Origin: Deltaproteobacteria bacterium | GTDB lineage: Bacteria > JAEEML01 | Length of the DNA stretch: 35,042 nucleotides | Direction: 5' to 3' | NCBI GenBank assembly: GCA_016283195.1 | Contig: JAEEML010000041.1 | Location: 1-35,042 of the forward strand | In this document: positions 1-7,374 of the stretch, one piece after another | How positions within the stretch are numbered: position 1 is the stretch's first letter | How the letters are laid out: every line of letters starts with the position of its first letter | Position numbers and translations under genes: made by a program | The notes under the pieces: generated by a model | Seen by the model: only the letters and a program-made list of their open reading frames with translations | What the model was told of the DNA's origin: nothing | The model's database searches: none

Positions 1-681
1 CCCGATGCGTCTTATATCGAGGCGCATTGAAGCATAAAATTTTAGAGCATTGCCGCCGGTGGTAGTCTCCGGATTGCCAAACATCACCCCCAGTTTTTGG
101 CGAATTTGGTTAATAAAAATCAGCATGGTGTTGCTCTGGTGAGCGGCGGCTGTGAGCTTGCGCAGTGCCTGACTCATAAGGCGGGCTTGTAAGCCCATGT
201 GGGAATCGCCCATATCGCCATCCAGTTCGGCTTTGGGAGTTAGAGCCGCCACAGAATCGACAACCACTATAGCCACCTGCTCGGAGCGAATGAGCGACTC
301 GGCAATTTCGAGAGCCTGCTCGCCGAAATCTGGCTGTGAAATCAGCAAATTATTGGGATCGACGCCGATATTTTTGGCATATTTTATATCAAGAGCGTGT
401 TCGGCATCTATATAGGCGCAAAGGCCGCCCAAAGCTTGCGCCTGCGCCACGGCATGGAGCGCCAGCGTGGTTTTGCCGGAAGATTCCGGGCCGTAAATTT
501 CCATAATGCGCCCTTTGGGCAGGCCGCCGATACCGAGAGCCCGATCGAGCGCCAAGCTGCCGCTGGATATCACGCCCACTTCCTGGTGTGGCCCCTCTTC
601 GCCCAGTAGCATGAGCGCGCCGGCGCCGAATTGCCGTTCGATTTGGCTGATGATCTCTTTTACACTGCTTTTGGCTTCCAT
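1..681 (-). CDS. recA: Recombinase RecA, C-terminus beyond the window
   Basis: RecA forms the ATP-dependent nucleoprotein filament that does homologous strand exchange and activates SOS self-cleavage. The visible 227 residues are the N-terminal helix, the polymerisation region and most of the core. The Walker A motif GPESSGKTT is at about residues 64-72, followed by the conserved [10 protein letters not shown] segment, the Walker B-like [12 protein letters not shown], and the L1/L2 region with [20 protein letters not shown]. The visible part ends in the family sequence [13 protein letters not shown], so the frame is open into the window edge. The ATG at 681 has an AAAAGGAGAAC ribosome binding site. 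The gene follows comM by 31 bp, so the two are probably co-transcribed; both act in processing of recombination intermediates. No LexA-type box was recognised in the short gap. Identification is certain; only the C-terminal part is missing. Confidence 0.97.
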   Translation of the reverse strand, partial: MEAKSSVKEIISQIERQFGAGALMLLGEEGPHQEVGVISSGSLALDRALGIGGLPKGRIMEIYGPESSGKTTLALHAVAQAQALGGLCAYIDAEHALDIKYAKNIGVDPNNLLISQPDFGEQALEIAESLIRSEQVAIVVVDSVAALTPKAELDGDMGDSHMGLQARLMSQALRKLTAAAHQSNTMLIFINQIRQKLGVMFGNPETTTGGNALKFYASMRLDIRRIG

Positions 682-695
682 GCTGTTCTCCTTTT

Positions 696-710
696 GGCCG
701 CTTTGCGGCC
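696..710 (-). promoter_or_regulatory. Hairpin between comM and recA
   Basis: A perfect 6-bp inverted repeat (GGCCGC / GCGGCC) with a 3-nt loop fills most of the gap between the comM stop and the recA ribosome binding site. In the RNA it would end about 4 nt before the AAGGAG. It lacks a U tract, so it is not a normal terminator. It could stabilise the recA message or modulate recA translation. The function is inference. Confidence 0.4.
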
Positions 711-712
711 GG

Positions 713-2245
713 TTAAAATTCGCGATCCAAAACGCGATATTGTATAGCTTCCGAAAGATGCGAAAGATGAATATTTTCGCTATGATCCAAATCGGCAATG
801 GTTCTTGCCAGTTTCAAAATGCGGTCGCCGGCCCTAGCGCTCATGCCCAGGCGATCGATGACATTTTCCAGTAAATGGTGGCCGGCGCTATCAAGAGCGC
901 AAAATTCTTTAAGCTCTCTTTTGCCCATCTGGGCGTTATTTAAAATGCCGCGCTCTTTATAGCGATCTTTTTGCACCGCTCTGGCCGCGAGTACTCTTTT
1001 TCTTATCTCGGCCGAACTTTCGGCGGCGCTATTTTGCTGAATCATCTCATTATAGCGTAGCGCCGGCACCTCCACCTGAATATCGATGCGGTCCAGTAGC
1101 GGCCCGGAAATGCGCGCCCGATACATGGCAATTTGCTGCGGCGAACATTTGCAGTTATGGCGCGGATCGGTGGCATAGCCGCAAGGACAGGGATTAAGCG
1201 CCGCTACCAGCATTACCTTGGCCGGAAATTCCAGGCTCATCAGCGCTCGGCTGATAAGTACGCGATTTTCTTCCAAAGGCTGGCGTAGCACCTCCAAGAC
1301 CTGCTTCTTAAATTCCGGCAGTTCGTCCAAAAAGAGTACACCGCAGTGGGCCAAAGATATTTCCCCGGGGTGCGGAAAACTGCCGCCGCCGATTAAAGCC
1401 ACATTGCTTATGGTGTGGTGCGGCGATCTAAAGGGGCGATTTACCAAAAGACCGTGATCTTTCGGCAACTTACCGGCCACTGAGTAAATTTTGGTTACCT
1501 CGATGCTCTCCTCAAATTCCATGGGCGGCAATACCGAAGGTATGCGCCGGGCCAACATGGTTTTGCCGGAGCCGGGCGGGCCAATCATCAATAGATTATG
1601 GCCGCCGGCTGCCGCGACTTCTATGGCTCTTTTGGCCGTATGCTGGCCGCTCACCTCAGCTAAATCGGCTGAACCCTGCCAAATATTGCTATCCTTATCG
1701 GAGAGCTCGCCATATATGGGCTCAATATGTTTTTCGCCGCGAAAATACTCAATAAGATCTTTTAAATTGTGTACCGGCAGGATTTTGAGCCCCTCGGCAA
1801 TGGCTGCTTCGGCCAGATTAGCTGCCGGAATAATGAGTGTTTTGGCGGGATTTTGCTCTTGCGCCAAAATAGCCAGCGATAATGTGCCGCGCACCGGCAA
1901 AATATCGCCGCCCAAAGATAGCTCGCCCACACTCAAATAATCATTTAGTGCTTCAGCCGGTATGTCGCCGGTGGCTCCCAAAAGCCCCAGAGCTATTGAC
2001 AAATCAAAAGAGGTGCCGTCTTTTCTGATATCGGCCGGAGCGAGATTTACCGTGATGCGCCGGTCCGGCAGATGATAGCCGCAATTTTTGATGGCCGCCA
2101 GTACCCTGGTTTTACTTTCTCTTACGGCCATTTCTGGTAAGCCCACTATATTGAAGGCCGGCAGACCCATAGCCAAATCTACTTCCACTTGCACCGGATA
2201 GGCATCAACGCCCACCACGGCTCCCGATAATACTGTGCTTAACAT
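713..2245 (-). CDS. comM: YifB/ComM-family AAA+ ATPase (Mg-chelatase-like)
   Basis: The protein has 510 residues, normal for ComM/YifB. In naturally competent bacteria ComM is a hexameric helicase that drives branch migration during integration of transforming DNA; many non-competent species also carry it. The N-terminal Lon-protease-like ChlI domain (about residues 1-165) starts with the family pattern [20 protein letters not shown] and contains [19 protein letters not shown]. The AAA+ core shows Walker [11 protein letters not shown], Walker [12 protein letters not shown] and the sensor region [16 protein letters not shown] Cys cluster, CPCGY...CKC, sits between them. An in-frame start 14 codons upstream exists, but the ATG at 2245 has a strong GGGAGGTGG site and matches the family N-terminus. 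Its placement directly before recA fits a joint role in recombination. Whether this organism is competent cannot be told from the window. Confidence 0.93.
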   Translation of the reverse strand: MLSTVLSGAVVGVDAYPVQVEVDLAMGLPAFNIVGLPEMAVRESKTRVLAAIKNCGYHLPDRRITVNLAPADIRKDGTSFDLSIALGLLGATGDIPAEALNDYLSVGELSLGGDILPVRGTLSLAILAQEQNPAKTLIIPAANLAEAAIAEGLKILPVHNLKDLIEYFRGEKHIEPIYGELSDKDSNIWQGSADLAEVSGQHTAKRAIEVAAAGGHNLLMIGPPGSGKTMLARRIPSVLPPMEFEESIEVTKIYSVAGKLPKDHGLLVNRPFRSPHHTISNVALIGGGSFPHPGEISLAHCGVLFLDELPEFKKQVLEVLRQPLEENRVLISRALMSLEFPAKVMLVAALNPCPCGYATDPRHNCKCSPQQIAMYRARISGPLLDRIDIQVEVPALRYNEMIQQNSAAESSAEIRKRVLAARAVQKDRYKERGILNNAQMGKRELKEFCALDSAGHHLLENVIDRLGMSARAGDRILKLARTIADLDHSENIHLSHLSEAIQYRVLDREF

Positions 2246-2361
2246 CAGCCACCTCCCGGGCTGTGAATAAAGCAAGAAGCGTGCCAAATTGCTTTACTTA
2301 AAGAAAAGTAGTTAAAATTCAAAATGATATACGAAAAGTGGTAATTTTTCCGTGCAGTGAA

Positions 2362-2435
2362 AAAAGTGTGTCAAAAGTGTGTCAGGTGTGTCAAAAGTGT
2401 GCCAAAAGTGTGCCAGGTGTGTCAAAAGTGTTTCA
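2362..2435. repeat. Phased array of seven TGTGTCA-type heptamers
   Basis: Seven direct copies of a heptamer start at 2367, 2378, 2387, 2398, 2409, 2418 and 2429. The copies read TGTGTCA (four), TGTGCCA (two) and TGTTTCA (the last, which is the left half of the parS site). Steps are 11, 9, 11, 11, 9 and 11 bp, so the mean is 10.3 bp, about one helical turn, and all copies face the same side of the DNA. The array is also two copies of a 31-bp higher-order unit (11+11+9). Each heptamer differs from the parS half-site TGTTTCA by one or two bases. It lies in the 205-bp gap between sprT and comM, which holds no gene. Confidence 0.85.
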
Positions 2436-2444
2436 TGTGAAACA
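2429..2444. other. Candidate parS centromere site
   Basis: The 16-mer TGTTTCATGTGAAACA has perfect 7-bp arms around a 2-bp centre. It differs at a single central base from the well-known chromosomal parS consensus TGTTTCACGTGAAACA bound by ParB. It sits 6 bp beyond the stop codon of the sprT-like gene. Chromosomal parS sites usually cluster near the replication origin, so the window may be origin-proximal. No parA or parB gene is in the window. Confidence 0.7.
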
Positions 2445-2450
2445 ATCAAT

Positions 2451-3242
2451 TTAATAGCGCATGAGTCTGGCGATATTTTTTTCTTCCCAGGCATGAGCCT
2501 TTTCGTAATCGGCAAATTCTTTTTCGGCAAATTCCAGTTTGGCCGGGTGAATAATGCGCCGGCCGGTAATAGCACTGCGGTTGTCTACACCAAAATGGGC
2601 ATGGAGCATTTCATGATAAATGACAAAAGAGACATAGTATGAAGGCACAAAATACTGATCGAGAGCCGGGTGAATGCGAATCATCTTTTGGGAGGCGTTA
2701 TAACTGCCCATTTGCATTTTTTGGCGTTTTCTCCGGCGCACCACATTGCCCCAGGTAATCTTGGCCTCAATAGTATTTTTAAAATAGCGGCTGTTTATAT
2801 AGTCAAACATTTCCTGCAAATCGTGAAACTCACCCTTGGTACTGATACGCTGTTTGCGAGGTGGTGGCGGGGCAATCTCATCGCGATGTTCTTTTATAAA
2901 ATTATCCAAAATCATTGAAGATTTTTTGTTGCCATCTACAATGAAACGAGCCAGTTCTCCGGCTACTTTAGGGTCGGCGCCCAAAAACATGTGGTGGAGG
3001 CGCACAACGTAAAAAAAGCCGTTTTTTTTGGCAGAAATGAGGCGGCTGGCGTTATCGGTTAAGATAAGGCTGATGTTTAAGCCGGTGAGTTTTTTTAAAG
3101 CCAGCTCTAAATTGCGTCTTTGGCTCTCTTCTATTTCTGCTATTGGGTCACTTATAGCTTGCGCTACCGCCGGATCCAAGAGGGCATAAGGGTCATCTTC
3201 CGGCAATTCAAAGGCCAAATCAAGTTGCCGCCCATTTTTCAT
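2451..3242 (-). CDS. SprT-like zinc metallopeptidase
   Basis: The protein has 263 residues. The C-terminal half (about residues 135-263) resembles the SprT/Spartan metallopeptidase fold: a region starting near DLQEMFDYINSRYF, a strand with ITWG, and the zinc-binding helix motif HEMLH at residues 210-214 followed by another His. The N-terminal 130 residues are not recognised. SprT-like proteases in eukaryotes cut DNA-protein crosslinks; bacterial SprT function is largely unknown, so a DNA-repair role next to comM and recA is only a suggestion. The start codon overlaps the stop of the upstream FHA gene (ATGA, 4 bp), which points to translational coupling. Its 3' end abuts the parS-like site. 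Confidence 0.8.
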   Translation of the reverse strand: MKNGRQLDLAFELPEDDPYALLDPAVAQAISDPIAEIEESQRRNLELALKKLTGLNISLILTDNASRLISAKKNGFFYVVRLHHMFLGADPKVAGELARFIVDGNKKSSMILDNFIKEHRDEIAPPPPRKQRISTKGEFHDLQEMFDYINSRYFKNTIEAKITWGNVVRRRKRQKMQMGSYNASQKMIRIHPALDQYFVPSYYVSFVIYHEMLHAHFGVDNRSAITGRRIIHPAKLEFAEKEFADYEKAHAWEEKNIARLMRY

Positions 3243-4321
3243 AAGAATAATAATACCAAGATGATAATGCCGATAACCAAAATAACGCCGCCGGCTACAA
3301 GGGCAATTATACCAAGAGAAGATTTTTCTTCCACCGGCTCTAAAAGATCGGCATCAATATCATCCGGCAGAACATCGTCTTCACCAAGGTCTTCGCCTTC
3401 GCCCTCAGGCTGGGGAGCTTCTGGTGCCTTTGAAGCGTCTTCGGCAGGAGGATTCTCTTCCGGCGCTTTTTCGCCTTCCGGAGGCGGTTCTATATCGGCA
3501 AGATGTTCGGCTGAGCCGTCTGCCGCTTGCTCGCTACTGGCGTCGTCATCATATTTGTTATTGTTATCAAAGCCTTCTATTTGGTCTATGGCATTAAAAA
3601 GCTCATAATTAGGATCAACAAAGAGCAGTTTTACCGGCCCGATGAGTATTTCATCGCGGTGGCGCAAAAAACGGCGCTTAATTACTTTTTTGTCATTTAC
3701 GAGCACACCGTTTTTGGAGCCTAAATCTTCAACATAATAACCTTCCCAATCTTTTCTTATGATGGCGTGGCGCCGGGAAATATTGGGGTCATTAATAATA
3801 AAATCGCAATCTTTGCTGCGGCCCATAAACCATTCGTTGGAATTGCCGAAAACAAAGCGTGTGCCTTCATCAATGCCATTTAATACGCGGAGATAAGGCC
3901 CTTCATCATGGGCATTGCCGTGGTTTATACCGCTCAAAATTTCTTCCACCGCTTTAGCGGCCAGAGCTTGTGTTTTTTCGCCGACAGTGCTTGCCGCCGG
4001 CGCACTTTCCTCAAGCTCAATAGCTACGGTAATACGCACGGTAGCTAGCTCAATAATATCGCCGGAGCTTAAGACTTTCTTTTCGTCTCCCTCCAGCTTT
4101 TTGCCGTTAACCATGGTGCCGTAGGTAGAGCGTAAATCCTGGATAATATAAGTATCATCCTGAAAATAAACGCGACAATGCTGGCGAGAAATGGCGGCAA
4201 CCGGTACCTGGAAATCACATTTGGAATCGCGCCCAAGGGTAATGCTGTCGGCGGAGCTTTCAAAAGCCAAAGCTCGGGCGGCTTTTCCCTCTTCTTCCAG
4301 TACTGCAGTAAAGCGAATCAT
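3239..4321 (-). CDS. Two-FHA-domain protein with C-terminal membrane anchor
   Basis: The protein has 360 residues and two forkhead-associated domains, which bind phosphothreonine peptides. FHA1 (about residues 15-95) has ITLGRDSKCDF, the SRQH core and STYGTMVNG. FHA2 (about residues 145-225) has WFMGRSKDCDF, SRRH and GSKNGVLVN. An acidic, Pro/Glu/Ala-rich linker follows (about 255-330), then a single hydrophobic segment at the extreme C-terminus (about 334-360). This makes it a tail-anchored inner-membrane protein with cytoplasmic FHA heads. An in-frame TTG lies 6 codons upstream but is too close to its AAGGAG; the ATG at 4321 has GGGAG 10 nt upstream and gives a typical FHA N-terminus. No Ser/Thr kinase is in the window, so the phosphorylated partner is unknown. 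Confidence 0.85.
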   Translation of the reverse strand: MIRFTAVLEEEGKAARALAFESSADSITLGRDSKCDFQVPVAAISRQHCRVYFQDDTYIIQDLRSTYGTMVNGKKLEGDEKKVLSSGDIIELATVRITVAIELEESAPAASTVGEKTQALAAKAVEEILSGINHGNAHDEGPYLRVLNGIDEGTRFVFGNSNEWFMGRSKDCDFIINDPNISRRHAIIRKDWEGYYVEDLGSKNGVLVNDKKVIKRRFLRHRDEILIGPVKLLFVDPNYELFNAIDQIEGFDNNNKYDDDASSEQAADGSAEHLADIEPPPEGEKAPEENPPAEDASKAPEAPQPEGEGEDLGEDDVLPDDIDADLLEPVEEKSSLGIIALVAGGVILVIGIIILVLLFL

Positions 4322-4369
4322 TTGAGTATGTTCTCCCAATTACTCCTTTGGTGAGCCGGTTTATACCTC

Positions 4370-5455
4370 TTACTCAAATTCCAGAGCTTTTACCCGCTGA
4401 ACACACCAAGATTTTTCGCTGGTATATTCACCTGATTTTATGAGAGATACAAATTGCTTGCAAAAATCAATAGTTTCATCTTTGCGCAAAAGCTGGTCAT
4501 ATACTTTGGCGGCATGATAGTGGGCCAGAGCGTGGGTGTTATCCAGCTTGATGGTGGTAATAAACTCGGCCAGAGCCTGGTCAAATTGTTTTTGTTCTTC
4601 CAAAACCAATCCCAGGCGGAAATGTGCATCCGGGTAACCGGGGTTATTATTAATTTCTTCAACCAGTTTTTTCACCGCCTCATTGGACATGGCGACGCAA
4701 TTATAAGCGGCTACCAAAGAATTTCTGGCTTCCAGCTGGCTCTTATTTAAAGCAAGAGCATTCATAAAAGCCGTTACGGCTTGTTGGCAACGATCGGTTT
4801 TCAGTTCAACATAGCCTAAATTATACCAAGCCTGATCGCTATTGGGGCAAATTTGTGTTAATTTGGTGAAGTGACCGCGGGCTTGATCGTAATCGTTTTC
4901 CGAGAGTGATACAGTGCCGAGACCCATGCGGCAGTCGCAGTTATTGGGATCAAGTTCCACGCATTTTAAAAACTCATCGCTGGCTTTTTTATATTCACCA
5001 AGATAAAAAGCGGTGGTGGCCATATTGCGGCGGGCATCTATATAGGCCGGGTCTATTTCCAGAGCAGTTTTAAAACAATCGGCGGCTTCGCGGTAAAGGC
5101 GTTTGTCGAAAAATTCGGCGCCCAAGTTGTTGTGCGCTTCGGCAAAATCATCGTTATAAGTAATAGCCTGCTTGAAAAACTCGATAGCTCTATCGTTATG
5201 GCCGCGCATGCGCTCTAAAATACCAAGTAAATTATAAGGCTGCGCAAAACGCGGGCTAAATTCAATGGCTATTTTACAGCGGGCTTCAGCCTGTTCCAAA
5301 AGCTGCTGTGAGAGGTAATCGGCGCAAAGATCGGCATTTTCCTGAGCGCTTGGGTGTACTTTATGACCGGAGCAAGAGATATTGCCGGCCAGTAAAGAAG
5401 CCATGAAAAGAAAAGAAATATTGGATAGTTTTTTAAATACCGGAGACACTTTCAT
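4370..5455 (-). CDS. TPR-repeat lipoprotein (Tgl/PilF-like architecture)
   Basis: The protein has 361 residues. It has a short signal peptide with a probable, atypical lipobox ending in Cys at NISC, then about eight tetratricopeptide repeats covering residues 35-340. Recognisable TPR pairs include AQPYNLLGILERM, AEAHNNLGAEFFDK, IDARRNMATTAFYLG and QAWYNLGYVELK. The architecture resembles the type IV pilus pilotins PilF/PilW and the myxobacterial Tgl, but it is longer than those and TPR proteins are hard to assign without a search. The start at 5455 was chosen over an ATG 12 codons upstream because of its GAGGGTGAC site and the signal peptide. It is the first gene after the minus-strand promoter at 5504-5532 and is followed 48 bp later by the FHA gene. 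Confidence 0.8.
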   Translation of the reverse strand: MKVSPVFKKLSNISFLFMASLLAGNISCSGHKVHPSAQENADLCADYLSQQLLEQAEARCKIAIEFSPRFAQPYNLLGILERMRGHNDRAIEFFKQAITYNDDFAEAHNNLGAEFFDKRLYREAADCFKTALEIDPAYIDARRNMATTAFYLGEYKKASDEFLKCVELDPNNCDCRMGLGTVSLSENDYDQARGHFTKLTQICPNSDQAWYNLGYVELKTDRCQQAVTAFMNALALNKSQLEARNSLVAAYNCVAMSNEAVKKLVEEINNNPGYPDAHFRLGLVLEEQKQFDQALAEFITTIKLDNTHALAHYHAAKVYDQLLRKDETIDFCKQFVSLIKSGEYTSEKSWCVQRVKALEFE

Positions 5456-5503
5456 GTCACCCTCGCTTTCTGGTTTTGGCCATCTACACAAAATGGCGCT
5501 AGC

Positions 5504-5532
5504 ATCATAGAAAAATAGAAGGCCTTAGTCAA
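5504..5532 (-). promoter_or_regulatory. Sigma-70 promoter of the TPR-FHA-sprT-comM-recA series
   Basis: On the minus strand TTGACT (-35, 5527-5532) and TATGAT (-10, 5504-5509) are separated by exactly 17 bp. Each hexamer has five of six consensus bases. It would place the start of transcription about 40 bp before the TPR lipoprotein start codon. Confidence 0.65.
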
Positions 5533-5583
5533 TTGGCCATAGCTAAAGTAAGCATTTTTTGCTCTTATCCTCTCCTCATACTC

Positions 5584-5612
5584 TTGGCAGATTGTTTTTT
5601 TTCCCTTATGGT
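5584..5612 (+). promoter_or_regulatory. Sigma-70 promoter of the DUF4388/J/TPR gene
   Basis: TTGGCA (5584-5589) and TATGGT (5607-5612) are 17 bp apart, giving a short leader of about 18 nt that includes the AGGAGG at 5627-5632. The -35 has five and the -10 four of six consensus bases. Confidence 0.5.
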
Positions 5613-5636
5613 AGGCAATGTGACTTAGGAGGAACC

Positions 5637-7148
5637 ATGTTCGCCATTGGTCAATCAGGAAGTCTAACAGAAAAAATAGCCCCCATGATTTTAGCCTGGA
5701 CAGCCGTATCACGCTATAGCGGCAATGTGACTATTACTCAGGAAAGTGGGGTGCGCTCCTTTTACTTCTTAAACGGCAAGGTTATTTATGTCACCAGCAA
5801 CCATCCGGAGGAGGGCATTATTGCTGCTTTGGTGCGCCTTAAAAAGCTTAATAACGAGCAATATAAGGCTATTTATGTAAAAGCTCATTCAGCGGGTCTC
5901 ATGCCGGAAGCTATCGCCCAAAATGATTACGATATCTTAGGTGGGGCTTTGAAAGAGGCGGAAAAACTGGCCGCCCGGCTTTTAATCAGAAAAATGGCAA
6001 CTGATATGGACGGCGGTTCTTATGAGCTCACGGCCGGAGTAAAGCCGGGAAATGGTTCTGTTTTAGTGGAGCTCGATCCGCTTTTTGACCTCTTAACGGC
6101 GGCAGCCGACGGCATCAGCGATGAGGCGGCTAAGAATTATTTTAATCAAAATAATTTTTATCTGCGTGCCCGGAGTGACACCTGGGAGAAGATGCTAGCT
6201 GTTTTTAGCTCTCTAAGAGGGGCTTTACAAAAGCCGCTGGTTTTGCCCGATGCAGAAATACCTCCGGCATATTCTCTTGATATTATTGATAAAACAGACA
6301 TTTCTCCGCGGTCTTTGCTGCTCCTCCTTATTGCTGCTGCCATTGTGCCTTCGGCCCCGCGGGAGGATGATGCCGTTTTGGAAAAACCGGGCACCGAGCA
6401 GGAAGAAGCCGCCCGTAAAGAGATTCATGAAGAATATCAGCGCATAAAAGAGGCCGATTATTTTACAGTTATGCAACTTCCCGATAATGCCGGCGAGGAG
6501 CAAATCAAAAATAGCTATTTGGCTTTGGCGCAAAAGTGGCATTTGGATAGTTTTGCCGGCTTGGATTTGGGCAGTGCAGCCAAAGAATTGCAAGCCATTT
6601 TCGCTAAAATAAATGAGGCCAAAGAGACTCTTTTAGACCCTAAAAAGCGCGAATCTTATATCTTCTTTTTAGAGCGCACCAAAGCCGGGTTGCCCACCGA
6701 TGTGGAAGTTATTTTAAAGGCGGAAGATAATTTTAAGCGGGCGCAACTTTGCATAGAACAAGGCAAATATCAAGTAGCTCTGCCTCTTTTGGAAGAGGCT
6801 GTGGCCCTTAATAAAGGCGAAGCCGATTTTTGGATTGCTCTTGCTCTTTCCAAAGTGGCGGTGCAAGGTGAGGCAGCCTATAAAGAGGCCATGGAAATGT
6901 TGCAAAAAGCCGATGAGATGGATAAAAAATTCCACCTTAAAGTGCTGCTCACCAAAGGCAAAATCGAGCTCCTTTTATCGCATTATAAAGAGGCCGATAA
7001 ATATTACAGCGAGGTTTTGGCGATTCAGCCTGAAAACGAAGTAGCTCAGCGCGATAAGCGCCTCATAACCAGCCGCCTGGCGCGCAAGATGGCTAAAGAA
7101 GCTAAAGAGCCAAAGAGTTTAAAAGAGCTTTTAACAGGTAAAAAGTAG
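5637..7148 (+). CDS. DUF4388 (PatA-like) + J-domain + TPR protein
   Basis: The protein has 503 residues and three parts. Residues about 8-110 look like DUF4388/PatA N-terminal, a domain common in delta-type proteobacteria and often linked to regulation or gliding motility; it includes the pattern SFYFLNGKVIYVTSNHPEEG. A linker contains a hydrophobic stretch (about 225-245). Residues about 265-340 form a DnaJ-like J domain, but the HPD tripeptide that stimulates DnaK is HLD (302-304), in the context QKWHLDSFAG. Residues about 360-480 are TPR repeats (VALPLLEEAVALNKGEADFW, ADKYYSEVLAIQPENEVAQ). No membrane export signal is seen, so it is likely cytoplasmic. The ATG at 5637 has a perfect AGGAGG site; longer in-frame starts upstream lack one. 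It is transcribed divergently from the TPR lipoprotein series. Confidence 0.85.
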   Translation: MFAIGQSGSLTEKIAPMILAWTAVSRYSGNVTITQESGVRSFYFLNGKVIYVTSNHPEEGIIAALVRLKKLNNEQYKAIYVKAHSAGLMPEAIAQNDYDILGGALKEAEKLAARLLIRKMATDMDGGSYELTAGVKPGNGSVLVELDPLFDLLTAAADGISDEAAKNYFNQNNFYLRARSDTWEKMLAVFSSLRGALQKPLVLPDAEIPPAYSLDIIDKTDISPRSLLLLLIAAAIVPSAPREDDAVLEKPGTEQEEAARKEIHEEYQRIKEADYFTVMQLPDNAGEEQIKNSYLALAQKWHLDSFAGLDLGSAAKELQAIFAKINEAKETLLDPKKRESYIFFLERTKAGLPTDVEVILKAEDNFKRAQLCIEQGKYQVALPLLEEAVALNKGEADFWIALALSKVAVQGEAAYKEAMEMLQKADEMDKKFHLKVLLTKGKIELLLSHYKEADKYYSEVLAIQPENEVAQRDKRLITSRLARKMAKEAKEPKSLKELLTGKK

Positions 7149-7200
7149 AGGTGTAATATTTTGCGCCTGCACGGGATTGTTAATGAGGTGCAATATGGGG

Positions 7201-7362
7201 CTAATCTACTTTTTTGAACATATCTTTTGAAGCGCCGCAGATGGGGCAGCACCAATCATCGGGCAAAGCGGCAAAAGGAGTGCCGGGAGCAATGCCGCTA
7301 TCGGGGTCGCCTTTAGCCGGGTCGTAAACATAGCCACAAGGTTCACAAGCAAATTTTTCCAT
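7201..7362 (-). CDS. Rubredoxin
   Basis: This 53-residue protein is a complete rubredoxin, a small Fe(Cys)4 electron carrier. The two metal-binding loops are [10 protein letters not shown] near the N-terminus and [12 protein letters not shown] near the C-terminus, with PDDW between them, all as in the family. It starts at ATG 7362 with a perfect AGGAGG. The start is 12 bp beyond the stop of the flavodiiron gene, and the two form an operon. Rubredoxin is the usual electron donor to flavodiiron proteins for reduction of O2 or NO. The N-terminus reads [10 protein letters not shown]; the family more often has a basic or aromatic residue before the first Cys, but nothing essential is missing. Confidence 0.95.
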   Translation of the reverse strand: MEKFACEPCGYVYDPAKGDPDSGIAPGTPFAALPDDWCCPICGASKDMFKKVD

Positions 7363-7374
7363 AATTTCCTCCTC

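Noticed and set aside
2312-2575. Minus-strand frame coding for a Thr/His/Asp/Leu-repeat peptide over the phased array
   Set aside because: It overlaps the end of the sprT gene in another frame, and its repeats come from the DNA array itself.
7162-7194. Possible convergent terminator between the DUF4388 gene and rubredoxin
   Set aside because: TTGCGCCT and AGGTGCAA could pair with one wobble, but the loop is 17 nt and there is no adjacent U tract on either strand, so support is too weak.
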